From NCBI GenBank assembly GCA_031972855.1, contig DALYDY010000001.1:62001-126000 (forward strand): a stretch of DNA of 64,000 nucleotides, in the 5' to 3' direction. This document shows positions 49,383 to 57,666 of this stretch, piece after piece (the stretch's first letter is position 1; each line of letters begins with the position of its first letter). Origin of the DNA: JAIXRY01 sp031972855. Its GTDB lineage: Bacteria; Patescibacteriota; Minisyncoccia; Phycocordibacterales; UBA9973. The position numbers and the translations under genes are program-made. The notes under the pieces are model-generated. The model did not search any database, had not been told where the DNA came from, and was given only the letters and a program-made list of their open reading frames with translations.

Positions 49383-52094
49383 ATGAAGCGAATATTGCCA
49401 TCGCTAATTATAATTGTACTTATTATTGCAAATCTATTTGCACCTTTTGAAGCTGTTAATGCTCAATCAACGAATTATGCAAAAGATGACGCCTCCTCAA
49501 TAAACGAATGTATAAAATTAAATAAAAAAGTTTGTCTTACCACAGAAGCACTTGCTACAACAATAGAATCTTCAGAAAATGTATTTTTAACAATAATTTC
49601 TAGAGTTTATATACAAAGATCTTACACAGAGAATGAAGATGCAAAACTTGATATAACTGTATCAAAAATAGGTCCTGATGAAAATTTAACTGAGGTAAAA
49701 AAATACAAAGATTTGGATATTGAAAGATCTCCATTTAAAGAGCTTATACAAACAGAGCAGTTAAAGGAGAATGATTATTTTGTATATGAATACACAGAGA
49801 AAATAACTTTGGACGACAAAAATAGTAGCTATAAGATAGAGTCTTCTTTAAAAGGTAAAGATACTAGTGTATTTTATTACTCAATAAACACAGCGTCACT
49901 AGGTTTAGCAACTACTGTAAAAGATTTTTTTACCGACAAATTTGAAACAACAGAAAAAGGTTCTTCATTAATAATAACTCCTAAACAATCAGGGGTTGCA
50001 GTAGAAAAAACAGAGTCATCTTCAGAACCGGACATGTTACCAAATTGTGGTTTAGAAGACTTAGTTGGTTGCGTAGCTAATGTTGTCTACTATGTTGGAT
50101 ATGTTCCGACATCTTGGGGAATGTGGGTAGCTGGTCAATTTATGGATTTTTCTCTAAATTATTCTCTAGACTCAGCTTCGTACAACACATCTGGTGACTT
50201 TGTTACAAAAGCTTGGTCTTTTATACGTGACCTTTGTAATATTTTCTTCATTATTTCAATGCTTTATATTGCGCTTGGAATAATCTTTGAATTCAAAGAC
50301 AGTGCTGGTTGGAAAAAATCAGTATCTAGTCTTATAATTGCAGCGATAGCAATAAACTTCTCTCTATTTATAACAAGAATTCCTATAGACCTTGGAAATA
50401 TTGGAGCAAGAGTGTTTTATAGTTCTGATTTAATCAAAGTAACAAAAGTAACAGACGGAACAGAAACAACTGGAACACTTTCTGAGGCTGTTGTTGAAGG
50501 GTTTGATCCTCAAAACATTATCTATCAAGGACTCACAAAAATAAATTCAGTTGCAGGTGAAAATGACATAGAAGAAAAAACTGGAGGTTTTTCATCAACG
50601 ACATTTCTAATAGTTACAGTTTTTGCAATTATTATAAACTGGATAGCACTCTGGATATTCTTCAAAATAGGATTACTTTTTATTGGTAGAGTTGTTTCAC
50701 TTTGGTATCACATGATACTTTCTCCATTCGCATTTATATCTGACTACATACCAAATGCAATTAAGATAGATAATTTTAGTTTTAAAAGTTGGATGTTTGA
50801 GATAATAAAATTATCTGTAATGCCTGTTGTATTTATGGCAATGATATATGTATTGCTACTATTCATTAGTATGGGGGTTGCAACTGTAGGTAATGAAACA
50901 AATGGTTTTGCATGGGTTATTGGCACTATTGCTCCTTTTGTAATAATCATAATAATGCTCAATAAAGCAAAAGATACAGCAGAAGGATTTGCTGATAAGA
51001 TTGCAGAATCAGCCACAGACTACGCCGGAAAAGCAATTGGAACTGTTGCAGGACTTGCAGCAGGAGGTGCAGGAATACTTGGAACCGCAACAGTTGGAAG
51101 ATGGGCTGGAAAACTTGCTGGTGGTGGATTTGCTGGAAAACTTGCTGAAACAGAAGCAAAAGGAGGTCTTGGTGGTTTTGCTGCAAAATACGCACTCAAA
51201 TCTATTGATGTTGCCAAGAAAGGAACTTATGACGCTAGAAACACCCAGATTGGAAATCAATTTGCAGCTAATGGTTTTGGAGCGTTGAAAGATAAAAATC
51301 TAGACAGAGTTTCTCAAGCACTAAGACTGGATGACAAACAAGGAAGTTATAGTGATCGTAAAAAAGCTGCCGCAATGCGTACAAATGAAGACATTGAAGG
51401 AACAAAGAAAAGAATTGATGATTTGAGTAGTGACGCTGTCAAAGGAATGAAAACAACAGACGGTAAAACTTGGGATCAATTTAATTATGATCAAGCGCGT
51501 GACTTCTTAAAGAAAGCACGTTCAGCAGGGATGACTAGAGCTGAAGCTGAGGAAGCATTTAAAAACACTGAGAGTGACCGAATTAATGAGTTTAAAGGTA
51601 AACTAAAAGGATCACAAGAAAAGCGCTGGCAAGAAAATCTAAGGTCTGGAAAAGGAATACGGGGAATGAGCACAAAAGGCAACCTAATAACAGGAGGAGT
51701 TGCTGGTGGTGTTGGTCTTACTGCTGGAGCAATAAGTGGTGGAGCTACAGGCCTTGTTACAGGAGCACAACAAAGAATCAACAGAGATGGTGAAGATGTT
51801 GTTTTGTCTGGAATGGAAAAAATTGAAAGACTCGAAAAAACAAAAGGTATTATGAAAAACAAACTTAGTGATAAGGAAGATGAATTAAAAGAAATGAGAA
51901 AAGATGATACTGCTTTTGATCCTGCAGCAACTGTTCCTGTAGCGGATCGCAAAAAAGAACGTGAAAGACTATTTAAAGAAGCAAGGGCTAAGATTGGAAA
52001 GGAAATTGCATTTAGAAAGAAACAAGTTGAGGCAATTGATAAATCAATTGAAGCAACGAAAAAGGCTTACACTAAAGGTGAAGATAAAAAATAA
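49383..52094 (+). CDS. VirB6/TrbL-like polytopic membrane protein
   Basis: The 903-residue protein has a signal peptide (about 5-27) and an extracellular region of about 200 residues. A block of six or so membrane helices follows (about 230-530), including FFIISMLYIALGIIFEF and LWIFFKIGLLFIGRVVSLWY. A long Gly/Ala-rich and then charged coiled-coil cytoplasmic tail completes it (about 560-903). Its size, topology and position match the channel-forming VirB6/TrbL class of type IV secretion systems. Sequence identity to named families could not be tested. Confidence 0.7.
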   Translation: MKRILPSLIIIVLIIANLFAPFEAVNAQSTNYAKDDASSINECIKLNKKVCLTTEALATTIESSENVFLTIISRVYIQRSYTENEDAKLDITVSKIGPDENLTEVKKYKDLDIERSPFKELIQTEQLKENDYFVYEYTEKITLDDKNSSYKIESSLKGKDTSVFYYSINTASLGLATTVKDFFTDKFETTEKGSSLIITPKQSGVAVEKTESSSEPDMLPNCGLEDLVGCVANVVYYVGYVPTSWGMWVAGQFMDFSLNYSLDSASYNTSGDFVTKAWSFIRDLCNIFFIISMLYIALGIIFEFKDSAGWKKSVSSLIIAAIAINFSLFITRIPIDLGNIGARVFYSSDLIKVTKVTDGTETTGTLSEAVVEGFDPQNIIYQGLTKINSVAGENDIEEKTGGFSSTTFLIVTVFAIIINWIALWIFFKIGLLFIGRVVSLWYHMILSPFAFISDYIPNAIKIDNFSFKSWMFEIIKLSVMPVVFMAMIYVLLLFISMGVATVGNETNGFAWVIGTIAPFVIIIIMLNKAKDTAEGFADKIAESATDYAGKAIGTVAGLAAGGAGILGTATVGRWAGKLAGGGFAGKLAETEAKGGLGGFAAKYALKSIDVAKKGTYDARNTQIGNQFAANGFGALKDKNLDRVSQALRLDDKQGSYSDRKKAAAMRTNEDIEGTKKRIDDLSSDAVKGMKTTDGKTWDQFNYDQARDFLKKARSAGMTRAEAEEAFKNTESDRINEFKGKLKGSQEKRWQENLRSGKGIRGMSTKGNLITGGVAGGVGLTAGAISGGATGLVTGAQQRINRDGEDVVLSGMEKIERLEKTKGIMKNKLSDKEDELKEMRKDDTAFDPAATVPVADRKKERERLFKEARAKIGKEIAFRKKQVEAIDKSIEATKKAYTKGEDKK

Positions 52095-52097
52095 TAT

Positions 52098-52790
52098 ATG
52101 GAAAACGAAACATTCGACATAAAAAAAGAAGTGCTTGATGATGCAATAGATATTATTAATCCATCAAAAATTTTAGGGGAAGAATTACCTCAATTTAATT
52201 TTAATATTCCAACACAAGGAAAAATTGTTGAGAATGTAAATAAATTTATCAATCAACAAATTTCTACAGAAGATTTTATTTCTAGCATGCAAGATCTAGT
52301 CACAGACGAAGAAAAACTTGATAAATTAATGAACATGGTCACAGAAAGGATAACGAATCCTATGTGGGACATAATAGAAACTCATTCAATAATTGGAGAT
52401 GAATTAATGCCAAATATTGAAGATTTTGAAGATCAAGAAATAGAGGACGGTGACCATCAAGCACTTGCGGAAGCAGGTATAGAGATCGAAGGATTCACAC
52501 CAAAGGCTCCTGAACGAAAATATGGTGAGGAAATATTCAAAAATGAAGAACTAGATATTCATGAAAAAATGTTGAGCGAGGAACTAGAGAAAATAAAAGC
52601 TAACCCTTTAGAAGAAGCATCTAGAAGTACTTCCAAAGAGAGTGTAGAGGTTGTTATAGAACCACAAAACTTTATTGAACAAAAGTTTACAGATATAACA
52701 AGAAATACAACAGAATCGAGAGACCAAACAGTACCTAGCATAACAAAACAAGACATAAAAACATTCGACCCATACAGAGAAAAGATTTAA
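52098..52790 (+). CDS. acidic cytoplasmic protein of the secretion cluster
   Basis: The 230-residue product has no signal or membrane segment, is strongly acidic and has no recognised domain. It starts 4 nt after the VirB6-like gene, so translational coupling is likely. A cytoplasmic accessory role is inferred. Confidence 0.6.
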   Translation: MENETFDIKKEVLDDAIDIINPSKILGEELPQFNFNIPTQGKIVENVNKFINQQISTEDFISSMQDLVTDEEKLDKLMNMVTERITNPMWDIIETHSIIGDELMPNIEDFEDQEIEDGDHQALAEAGIEIEGFTPKAPERKYGEEIFKNEELDIHEKMLSEELEKIKANPLEEASRSTSKESVEVVIEPQNFIEQKFTDITRNTTESRDQTVPSITKQDIKTFDPYREKI

Positions 52791-52800
52791 ATACAATTAG

Positions 52801-52865
52801 GTAGAGAATATAAATATAAAAGTGGAGAGCTGAAGGCTCTCCACTTTTATATTTATATTCTCTAC
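52801..52865. terminator. very long bidirectional hairpin
   Basis: GTAGAGAATATAAATATAAA and the rest of a roughly 30-bp perfect stem close on a short GAAG-type loop. It lies between the convergent 52098-52790 and PrgI-like genes. Confidence 0.85.
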
Positions 52866-52892
52866 ATACTAAAATACTATTTACTCATCTTT

Positions 52893-53315
52893 TTATTTTC
52901 CTTGATTGTTCATATCAAGAACATCCAAACTCCAAGCTAAATCTTTTAATTTACTACCTGAAAGTCTTGGTTGAACCGAGATAATATCCTTATTTTGTTC
53001 TTCTTGGTTGTTTTTAACTTCTGTTTTATTTTTTGATTCGATCTTTTTCCAAACATACAATTTACTTTGAAAAAAATAGACTATATATGCTCGAAGAATA
53101 TATTCAAAAGGTTTTTCATTAACCCTATAAAAAACAAGTGCCAATGATAGGGGAGCGACAATTAGAACAACTGGTACAGCAAATAAAATAGGTAGTAGCT
53201 TTAGAGCCACATAACATATTCCAGCCCCTCCAACTAAATAAACAAATTGTTTAAAAGTGAAAGGTCCAAATATTTTATCTTCAATATCAATAAATTGTGG
53301 AACTTTGAACTGCAT
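52893..53315 (-). CDS. PrgI-family membrane protein
   Basis: The 140-residue protein begins MQFKVPQFIDIEDKIFGPF, followed by FKQFVYLVGGAG and two membrane helices (about 23-42 and 46-70). RVNEKPFEYILRAYIVYFF comes next. This pattern is typical of PrgI proteins found next to VirB4 in Gram-positive-like type IV systems. It is transcribed opposite to the VirB4 genes, which is unusual, and diverges from the promoter at 53472. Confidence 0.85.
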   Translation of the reverse strand: MQFKVPQFIDIEDKIFGPFTFKQFVYLVGGAGICYVALKLLPILFAVPVVLIVAPLSLALVFYRVNEKPFEYILRAYIVYFFQSKLYVWKKIESKNKTEVKNNQEEQNKDIISVQPRLSGSKLKDLAWSLDVLDMNNQGK

Positions 53316-53471
53316 ATGTTTAAGTATATTAGTAATATAGAATATAGTAAATAGATTTATAGAGAATTAATAAGTTTATTTGAAACTCATTAATTCTTGT
53401 TTTTTATATCCTAATTAATAATATAATATCTACTTTTTCACTATTCCCTTATCACTTATCACTTTTCGCTG

Positions 53472-53477
53472 TATACT
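53472..53477 (+). promoter_or_regulatory. -10 box giving a leaderless mRNA
   Basis: TATACT ends 6 nt before the ATG at 53484, so transcription should start on or next to the start codon. Confidence 0.6.
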
Positions 53478-53483
53478 ATATAC

Positions 53484-54113
53484 ATGGCACCAAGTGCACA
53501 ACCAACACAATCATTTGTACCAGTAGAAGAAGTTCGTGATGGAATTCTTATACTTCGTTCTGGTGAAATTAGATCAATAGTAATGGCATCTTCTATAAAT
53601 CTTTCTTTGAAATCAGCTGATGAACAACAGGCTGTTATTATGGAGTTTCAATCTTTTTTAAATTCTCTTGATTTTTCAACCCAGATAGTTGTTCAATCAA
53701 GAAAACTAGACATCAGACCATATCTTGCTCAGCTAGAAAAAAGATATGAAGCTCAAACAGAACAGCTTCTAAAAATTCAAACAAAAGAATATATAGAATT
53801 TATAAGAAAATTTACAGAAGATAGATCTATAATGACAAAAACATTTTTTATTGTAGTTCCTTATAGTCCAACATCAATCAGTGGCGTCTCAGAAGGTCTT
53901 TCTTCTTTTTTTGGAGCAAAAAAAGATACAAAAGAAAATGAGTTATTGGCTTTTGAAGAAAAAAGAACTCAACTAGAGCAGAGAATAGCTACAGTAACAG
54001 ACGGTCTTGCTCGTTTTGGAGTTAGAAGTGTTGTTCTTGGAACAGAAGAAGTGATTGAGGTTCTCTATAAAGTATTTAATCCGGGAGAAACACATCAATC
54101 AATAGAATTTTAA
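53484..54113 (+). CDS. TraC/VirB4-associated N-terminal-like protein
   Basis: The 209-residue protein (FVPVEEVRDGILILRSGEIR, then QAVIMEFQSFLNSLDFSTQIV) resembles the N-terminal, non-ATPase part of TraC/VirB4 proteins. It has no nucleotide-binding motif. It lies 1 nt before the VirB4 gene, so the two are surely co-translated. It probably forms a complex with it. Confidence 0.75.
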   Translation: MAPSAQPTQSFVPVEEVRDGILILRSGEIRSIVMASSINLSLKSADEQQAVIMEFQSFLNSLDFSTQIVVQSRKLDIRPYLAQLEKRYEAQTEQLLKIQTKEYIEFIRKFTEDRSIMTKTFFIVVPYSPTSISGVSEGLSSFFGAKKDTKENELLAFEEKRTQLEQRIATVTDGLARFGVRSVVLGTEEVIEVLYKVFNPGETHQSIEF

Positions 54114-54114
54114 T

Positions 54115-56139
54115 ATGGGATTATTTGACTTTTTAACAAACAAAAATAAAGAAAGCGGAAAAGCAACAGTGTTGCCTGTTTTACCTACAGACATTTACGA
54201 ACAAGCTTCTCTAGAGTTCCAAGATATTATAGCTCCGGCAGCTCTTGAAATAACACCAAAATCAATACATTTGGGAGACAAAATAGCTCGTACTTTCTTT
54301 ATTATTTCTTACCCAAGATATTTAAACGACAACTGGTTTTCTCCAATAATAAATTTGGATAAAATTTTTGATGTTTCAATTTTTATACACCCAATAGACA
54401 CATCTGAAATATTAAAAAAATTCCAAAAGAAAGTTGCTGAAGTTCAGAGTCAAATATCAACAAGAGAAGAGAAGGGGTTAGTACGTGACCCAATGTTAGA
54501 CACAGCTTACAGAGACCTTGAAGGTTTGCGTGATGATCTGATGCAAGCTCAGCAAAAGATGTTTGAAGTTGGTATTTATATAACAGTATATGCTGACAGT
54601 GAAAACGAACTTTTCAAAGTAGAAAATGAAATAAAGTCTATATTAGAAGCTAGAATGGTTTATATGAAACCAGCATTGTTTCAACAAGAAGATGCATTCA
54701 AAAGTGTATCTCCAATAGGTACAGACATTATACAAGTTCACCAGAAACTAAACTCTGAACCACTTTCTTCAATTTTTCCTTTTGTATCTTTCGACCTAAC
54801 ATCAGAAAAAGGTATTTTGTACGGAGTAAATCGCCACAACGCATCACTTGTTATCTTTGACCGCTTCTCTCTTGAAAACTACAATTCTGTAACAATTGCA
54901 ACGTCTGGTGCTGGAAAATCTTTTACAACAAAATTAGAAATACTTCGTACTTTAATGTTTGATACAGAAGTTATAGTTATTGACCCAGAACGTGAGTACG
55001 AATATCTTGCAGAAGCTGTTGGGGGAAGATACTTCAATATTTCACTTTCATCAGATCACCACATAAACCCTTTTGACTTACCAATCCCAAGAGAAGACGA
55101 GACTGCTGCAGACGTTCTACGTTCAAATGTTATATCTTTGGTTGGATTATTCCGTCTAATGCTTGGAGGTCTTACACCGGAAGAGGATTCTATTGTTGAC
55201 CGCGCAATAACAGAGACATATGCCCTAAAAGATATTACAGTAGATAGTGACCTTTCAAAAGTAGAACCACCTCTACTGTCAGACTTCGAAATGGTACTCT
55301 CTGGAATGGAAGGATCTGAATCTGTTCTTCAAAGAATCAAGAAATATACTCGTGGATCATGGAGCACTTTTATCAACCAACCTTCAAACGTTGATATAAA
55401 CAAAAAATTGGTAGTATTTTCAATACGCGACATGGAAGATGAGTTAAAACCTGTTGCAATGTATATTGTTACTCACTTTATATGGAATGCTATACGTCGT
55501 GAGCTTCGAAAAAGACTCCTTGTTGTTGATGAGGCTTGGATAATGATGAAATCAGAAGATACAGCTTCTTTCTTATACAGTATTGCAAAACGTGGAAGAA
55601 AATATTACCTAGGACTTTCAACAATAACACAAAACGTTGATGATTTTATGAAAAGTCAGTATGGTGTAGCAATTATTACAAATGCATCAATACAGCTTCT
55701 CCTAAAACAATCTTCGAGTTCAATAGATTTGGTACAAAAAACATTTCATCTTACTGACGAAGAAAAATATCTACTACTTGAATCAGGTGTAGGTGAGGGA
55801 ATATTCTTTGCAGGATTAAAACATGTGGCAATAAAAGTTTTGGCTTCATATACAGAAGAACAAATCATTACTTCTGACCCTTCTCAATTACTAAGAATAG
55901 CTCAATCAAAAAAAGATTTGCTAGCTGAAAAACAAGAAGATAGTGAAAAAAAGCAACAAGAAATAGATGCGGCTATAATAGAAAAAAAGCAAGAAATAAA
56001 AATAGAACCTGAAAATATGGTAGTTTCTGAACCAGAACCAATTGAAGTTCTACCTCAAAAAGTAGAGGAAAAACCCCATTTAAGCCTTGATGAAGAGATC
56101 AATGCTCTAGAAAAAGAGTTTGAGGACCTTATAAAATAA
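54115..56139 (+). CDS. VirB4/TraC-type secretion ATPase
   Basis: The 674-residue protein is the energy-providing ATPase of a type IV secretion-like system. Walker A is IATSGAGKSFTTK near residue 265. The downstream VIVIDPEREYEYL is typical of the family. Walker B is LLVVDEAWIMMKSED near 472, followed by LSTITQNVDDFM. The C-terminal 70 residues are a Glu/Lys/Gln-rich coiled tail. The N-terminal 230 residues keep the VirB4 membrane-proximal domain. Confidence 0.92.
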   Translation: MGLFDFLTNKNKESGKATVLPVLPTDIYEQASLEFQDIIAPAALEITPKSIHLGDKIARTFFIISYPRYLNDNWFSPIINLDKIFDVSIFIHPIDTSEILKKFQKKVAEVQSQISTREEKGLVRDPMLDTAYRDLEGLRDDLMQAQQKMFEVGIYITVYADSENELFKVENEIKSILEARMVYMKPALFQQEDAFKSVSPIGTDIIQVHQKLNSEPLSSIFPFVSFDLTSEKGILYGVNRHNASLVIFDRFSLENYNSVTIATSGAGKSFTTKLEILRTLMFDTEVIVIDPEREYEYLAEAVGGRYFNISLSSDHHINPFDLPIPREDETAADVLRSNVISLVGLFRLMLGGLTPEEDSIVDRAITETYALKDITVDSDLSKVEPPLLSDFEMVLSGMEGSESVLQRIKKYTRGSWSTFINQPSNVDINKKLVVFSIRDMEDELKPVAMYIVTHFIWNAIRRELRKRLLVVDEAWIMMKSEDTASFLYSIAKRGRKYYLGLSTITQNVDDFMKSQYGVAIITNASIQLLLKQSSSSIDLVQKTFHLTDEEKYLLLESGVGEGIFFAGLKHVAIKVLASYTEEQIITSDPSQLLRIAQSKKDLLAEKQEDSEKKQQEIDAAIIEKKQEIKIEPENMVVSEPEPIEVLPQKVEEKPHLSLDEEINALEKEFEDLIK

Positions 56140-56154
56140 TATATAATCTAAAAT

Positions 56155-56565
56155 ATGACAGATATCCCCACACCACAAAATGATAGTGATATAAACGTTT
56201 CTGCTTTAGAAGAAGAGTTGAACAGAACTATAAGCGCAACAAACACAGAATCATTTCCTGAAGTAAAAGAGGTTGAACAAGAAGCAAAAACTCTAAGTGA
56301 AAAAATACACAAACTAGAACATATGGAGCAGGTGATTGAAGGAAAATCACACGAATTAGAATCAGACATAAAAACAAAATTAATTAATTTAAAAAGCATT
56401 AAACAAACAATAGAAACAGAACTTCAGAAAATAAAAGGTTTTGAAACAACAAAAGATAAAATAGAAGAAGAAATACAAAAAATAAAGAAACTTGAATCAG
56501 ACCAGTTAGAAGTAGATTCAGAAATAAAAAGCATTGAAGAACAAGCAAAAAACCTAGGTTTATAG
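56155..56565 (+). CDS. small coiled-coil protein
   Basis: The 136-residue protein is almost entirely charged heptad-like helix (about 40-130; for example LEHMEQVIEGKSHELESDI), without membrane segments. It follows VirB4 by 15 nt and probably interacts with the coiled tail of that protein. No family is recognised. Confidence 0.6.
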   Translation: MTDIPTPQNDSDINVSALEEELNRTISATNTESFPEVKEVEQEAKTLSEKIHKLEHMEQVIEGKSHELESDIKTKLINLKSIKQTIETELQKIKGFETTKDKIEEEIQKIKKLESDQLEVDSEIKSIEEQAKNLGL

Positions 56566-56569
56566 AAAA

Positions 56570-56612
56570 ATACAAAGAAAGGCTCACATTTTATGTGAGC
56601 CTTTCTTTGTAT
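56570..56612 (+). terminator. intrinsic terminator
   Basis: ATACAAAGAAAGGCTCACA pairs perfectly with its complement around TTTTA. Confidence 0.9.
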
Positions 56613-56639
56613 TCACTGTTACCTTATTGATTTTCACTG

Positions 56640-56645
56640 TATAAT
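56640..56645 (+). promoter_or_regulatory. -10 box giving a leaderless mRNA
   Basis: TATAAT ends 6 nt before the ATG at 56652. Confidence 0.65.
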
Positions 56646-56651
56646 ATATAA

Positions 56652-57650
56652 ATGAAACATATTCAAAAATGTTTTCTCTCAATAATCACATTATCTGTCC
56701 TTTTTTTTGGGTCAACTTCTTTATTTTTTATTCCCGAAAAAGTTTTTGCTGAAGATATAAATTCAATTAGCATCCAAGTAACACCAGAAAACCCAAAGGA
56801 CAGTGAAAATGTAACAATAACAACATCTAGTATTAATTTTGATCTTGATGGAGCTGATTTTGTTTGGAAAATTAATGATATAACACAAAAAAGTGGAAAA
56901 GGTCTAAAATCTTTCTCATTTAAAACAGGTGCATTGGGAAGTGTTACTGTAATAACACTAAATATTATATCAAACGACAGAGCCTCTGTTTTTGAAAGAT
57001 TTATAACAATTAAAGCAAGTAGTGTTGATTTGATTTTTGAATCTCCAGACAGCTACACTCCTCCTTTTTACAAAGGCAAAAAACTACCCGCCCAAGAATC
57101 CCTAGTAAAAGTAACAGCAATGCCAAATGCACCAGGTTTTGGTAAAACAATAAACGGAAAAGACTTTATATACTCATGGAAAAGAAATGGTAAAAACATT
57201 ACTAGTGTTTCAGGTTTTGGAAAACAATCATATTCGTTCAATATGGATTATATGAATGGTGATGAGGTTATAGAAGTATCTGTAAGAACTTCAAATGGCT
57301 CTTACAGTGGAGTAGGTAAAACAACAATAAAAGCAGTAAATCCTGTTATTAAATTTTACGAAAAAAGCCAAAACCAAATAAATCTATCTAAATCATTAAA
57401 GGAAGATTCTGTTATTAAGAACCCAACAACAATATCTTCTGTTCCTTATTTTATAAGCGCAAAAAGAAGAGTAGATAAAAACATATCATATAATTGGAAA
57501 ATAAATAACGAATCTTTTTCTAGTGATGGCAATAAATCAGAAATAACTATTGGGGCTGAAAAAGAAGGTCAAATAACTCTAGATCTCTCTATTGAACACG
57601 CAACAAAATTCTTCCAAGAAGCAGCAAAGCGTTTGAAAATTAATATCTAG
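56652..57650 (+). CDS. exported Ig/PKD-like protein
   Basis: The 332-residue protein has a signal peptide (about 10-32). Three beta-rich repeats of about 100 residues each carry the motif W-K-I/R-N (FVWKINDITQKSGKG, YSWKRNGKNITS, YNWKINNESFSS). This pattern suggests PKD- or Ig-like domains. It lies in the secretion cluster and is probably surface-exposed or periplasmic. Confidence 0.7.
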   Translation: MKHIQKCFLSIITLSVLFFGSTSLFFIPEKVFAEDINSISIQVTPENPKDSENVTITTSSINFDLDGADFVWKINDITQKSGKGLKSFSFKTGALGSVTVITLNIISNDRASVFERFITIKASSVDLIFESPDSYTPPFYKGKKLPAQESLVKVTAMPNAPGFGKTINGKDFIYSWKRNGKNITSVSGFGKQSYSFNMDYMNGDEVIEVSVRTSNGSYSGVGKTTIKAVNPVIKFYEKSQNQINLSKSLKEDSVIKNPTTISSVPYFISAKRRVDKNISYNWKINNESFSSDGNKSEITIGAEKEGQITLDLSIEHATKFFQEAAKRLKINI

Positions 57651-57653
57651 TGG

Positions 57654-57659
57654 TATAAT
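57654..57659 (+). promoter_or_regulatory. extended -10 giving a near-leaderless mRNA
   Basis: TGGTATAAT ends 7 nt before the ATG at 57667, just after the stop of the preceding gene. Confidence 0.6.
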
Positions 57660-57666
57660 TAATTTA

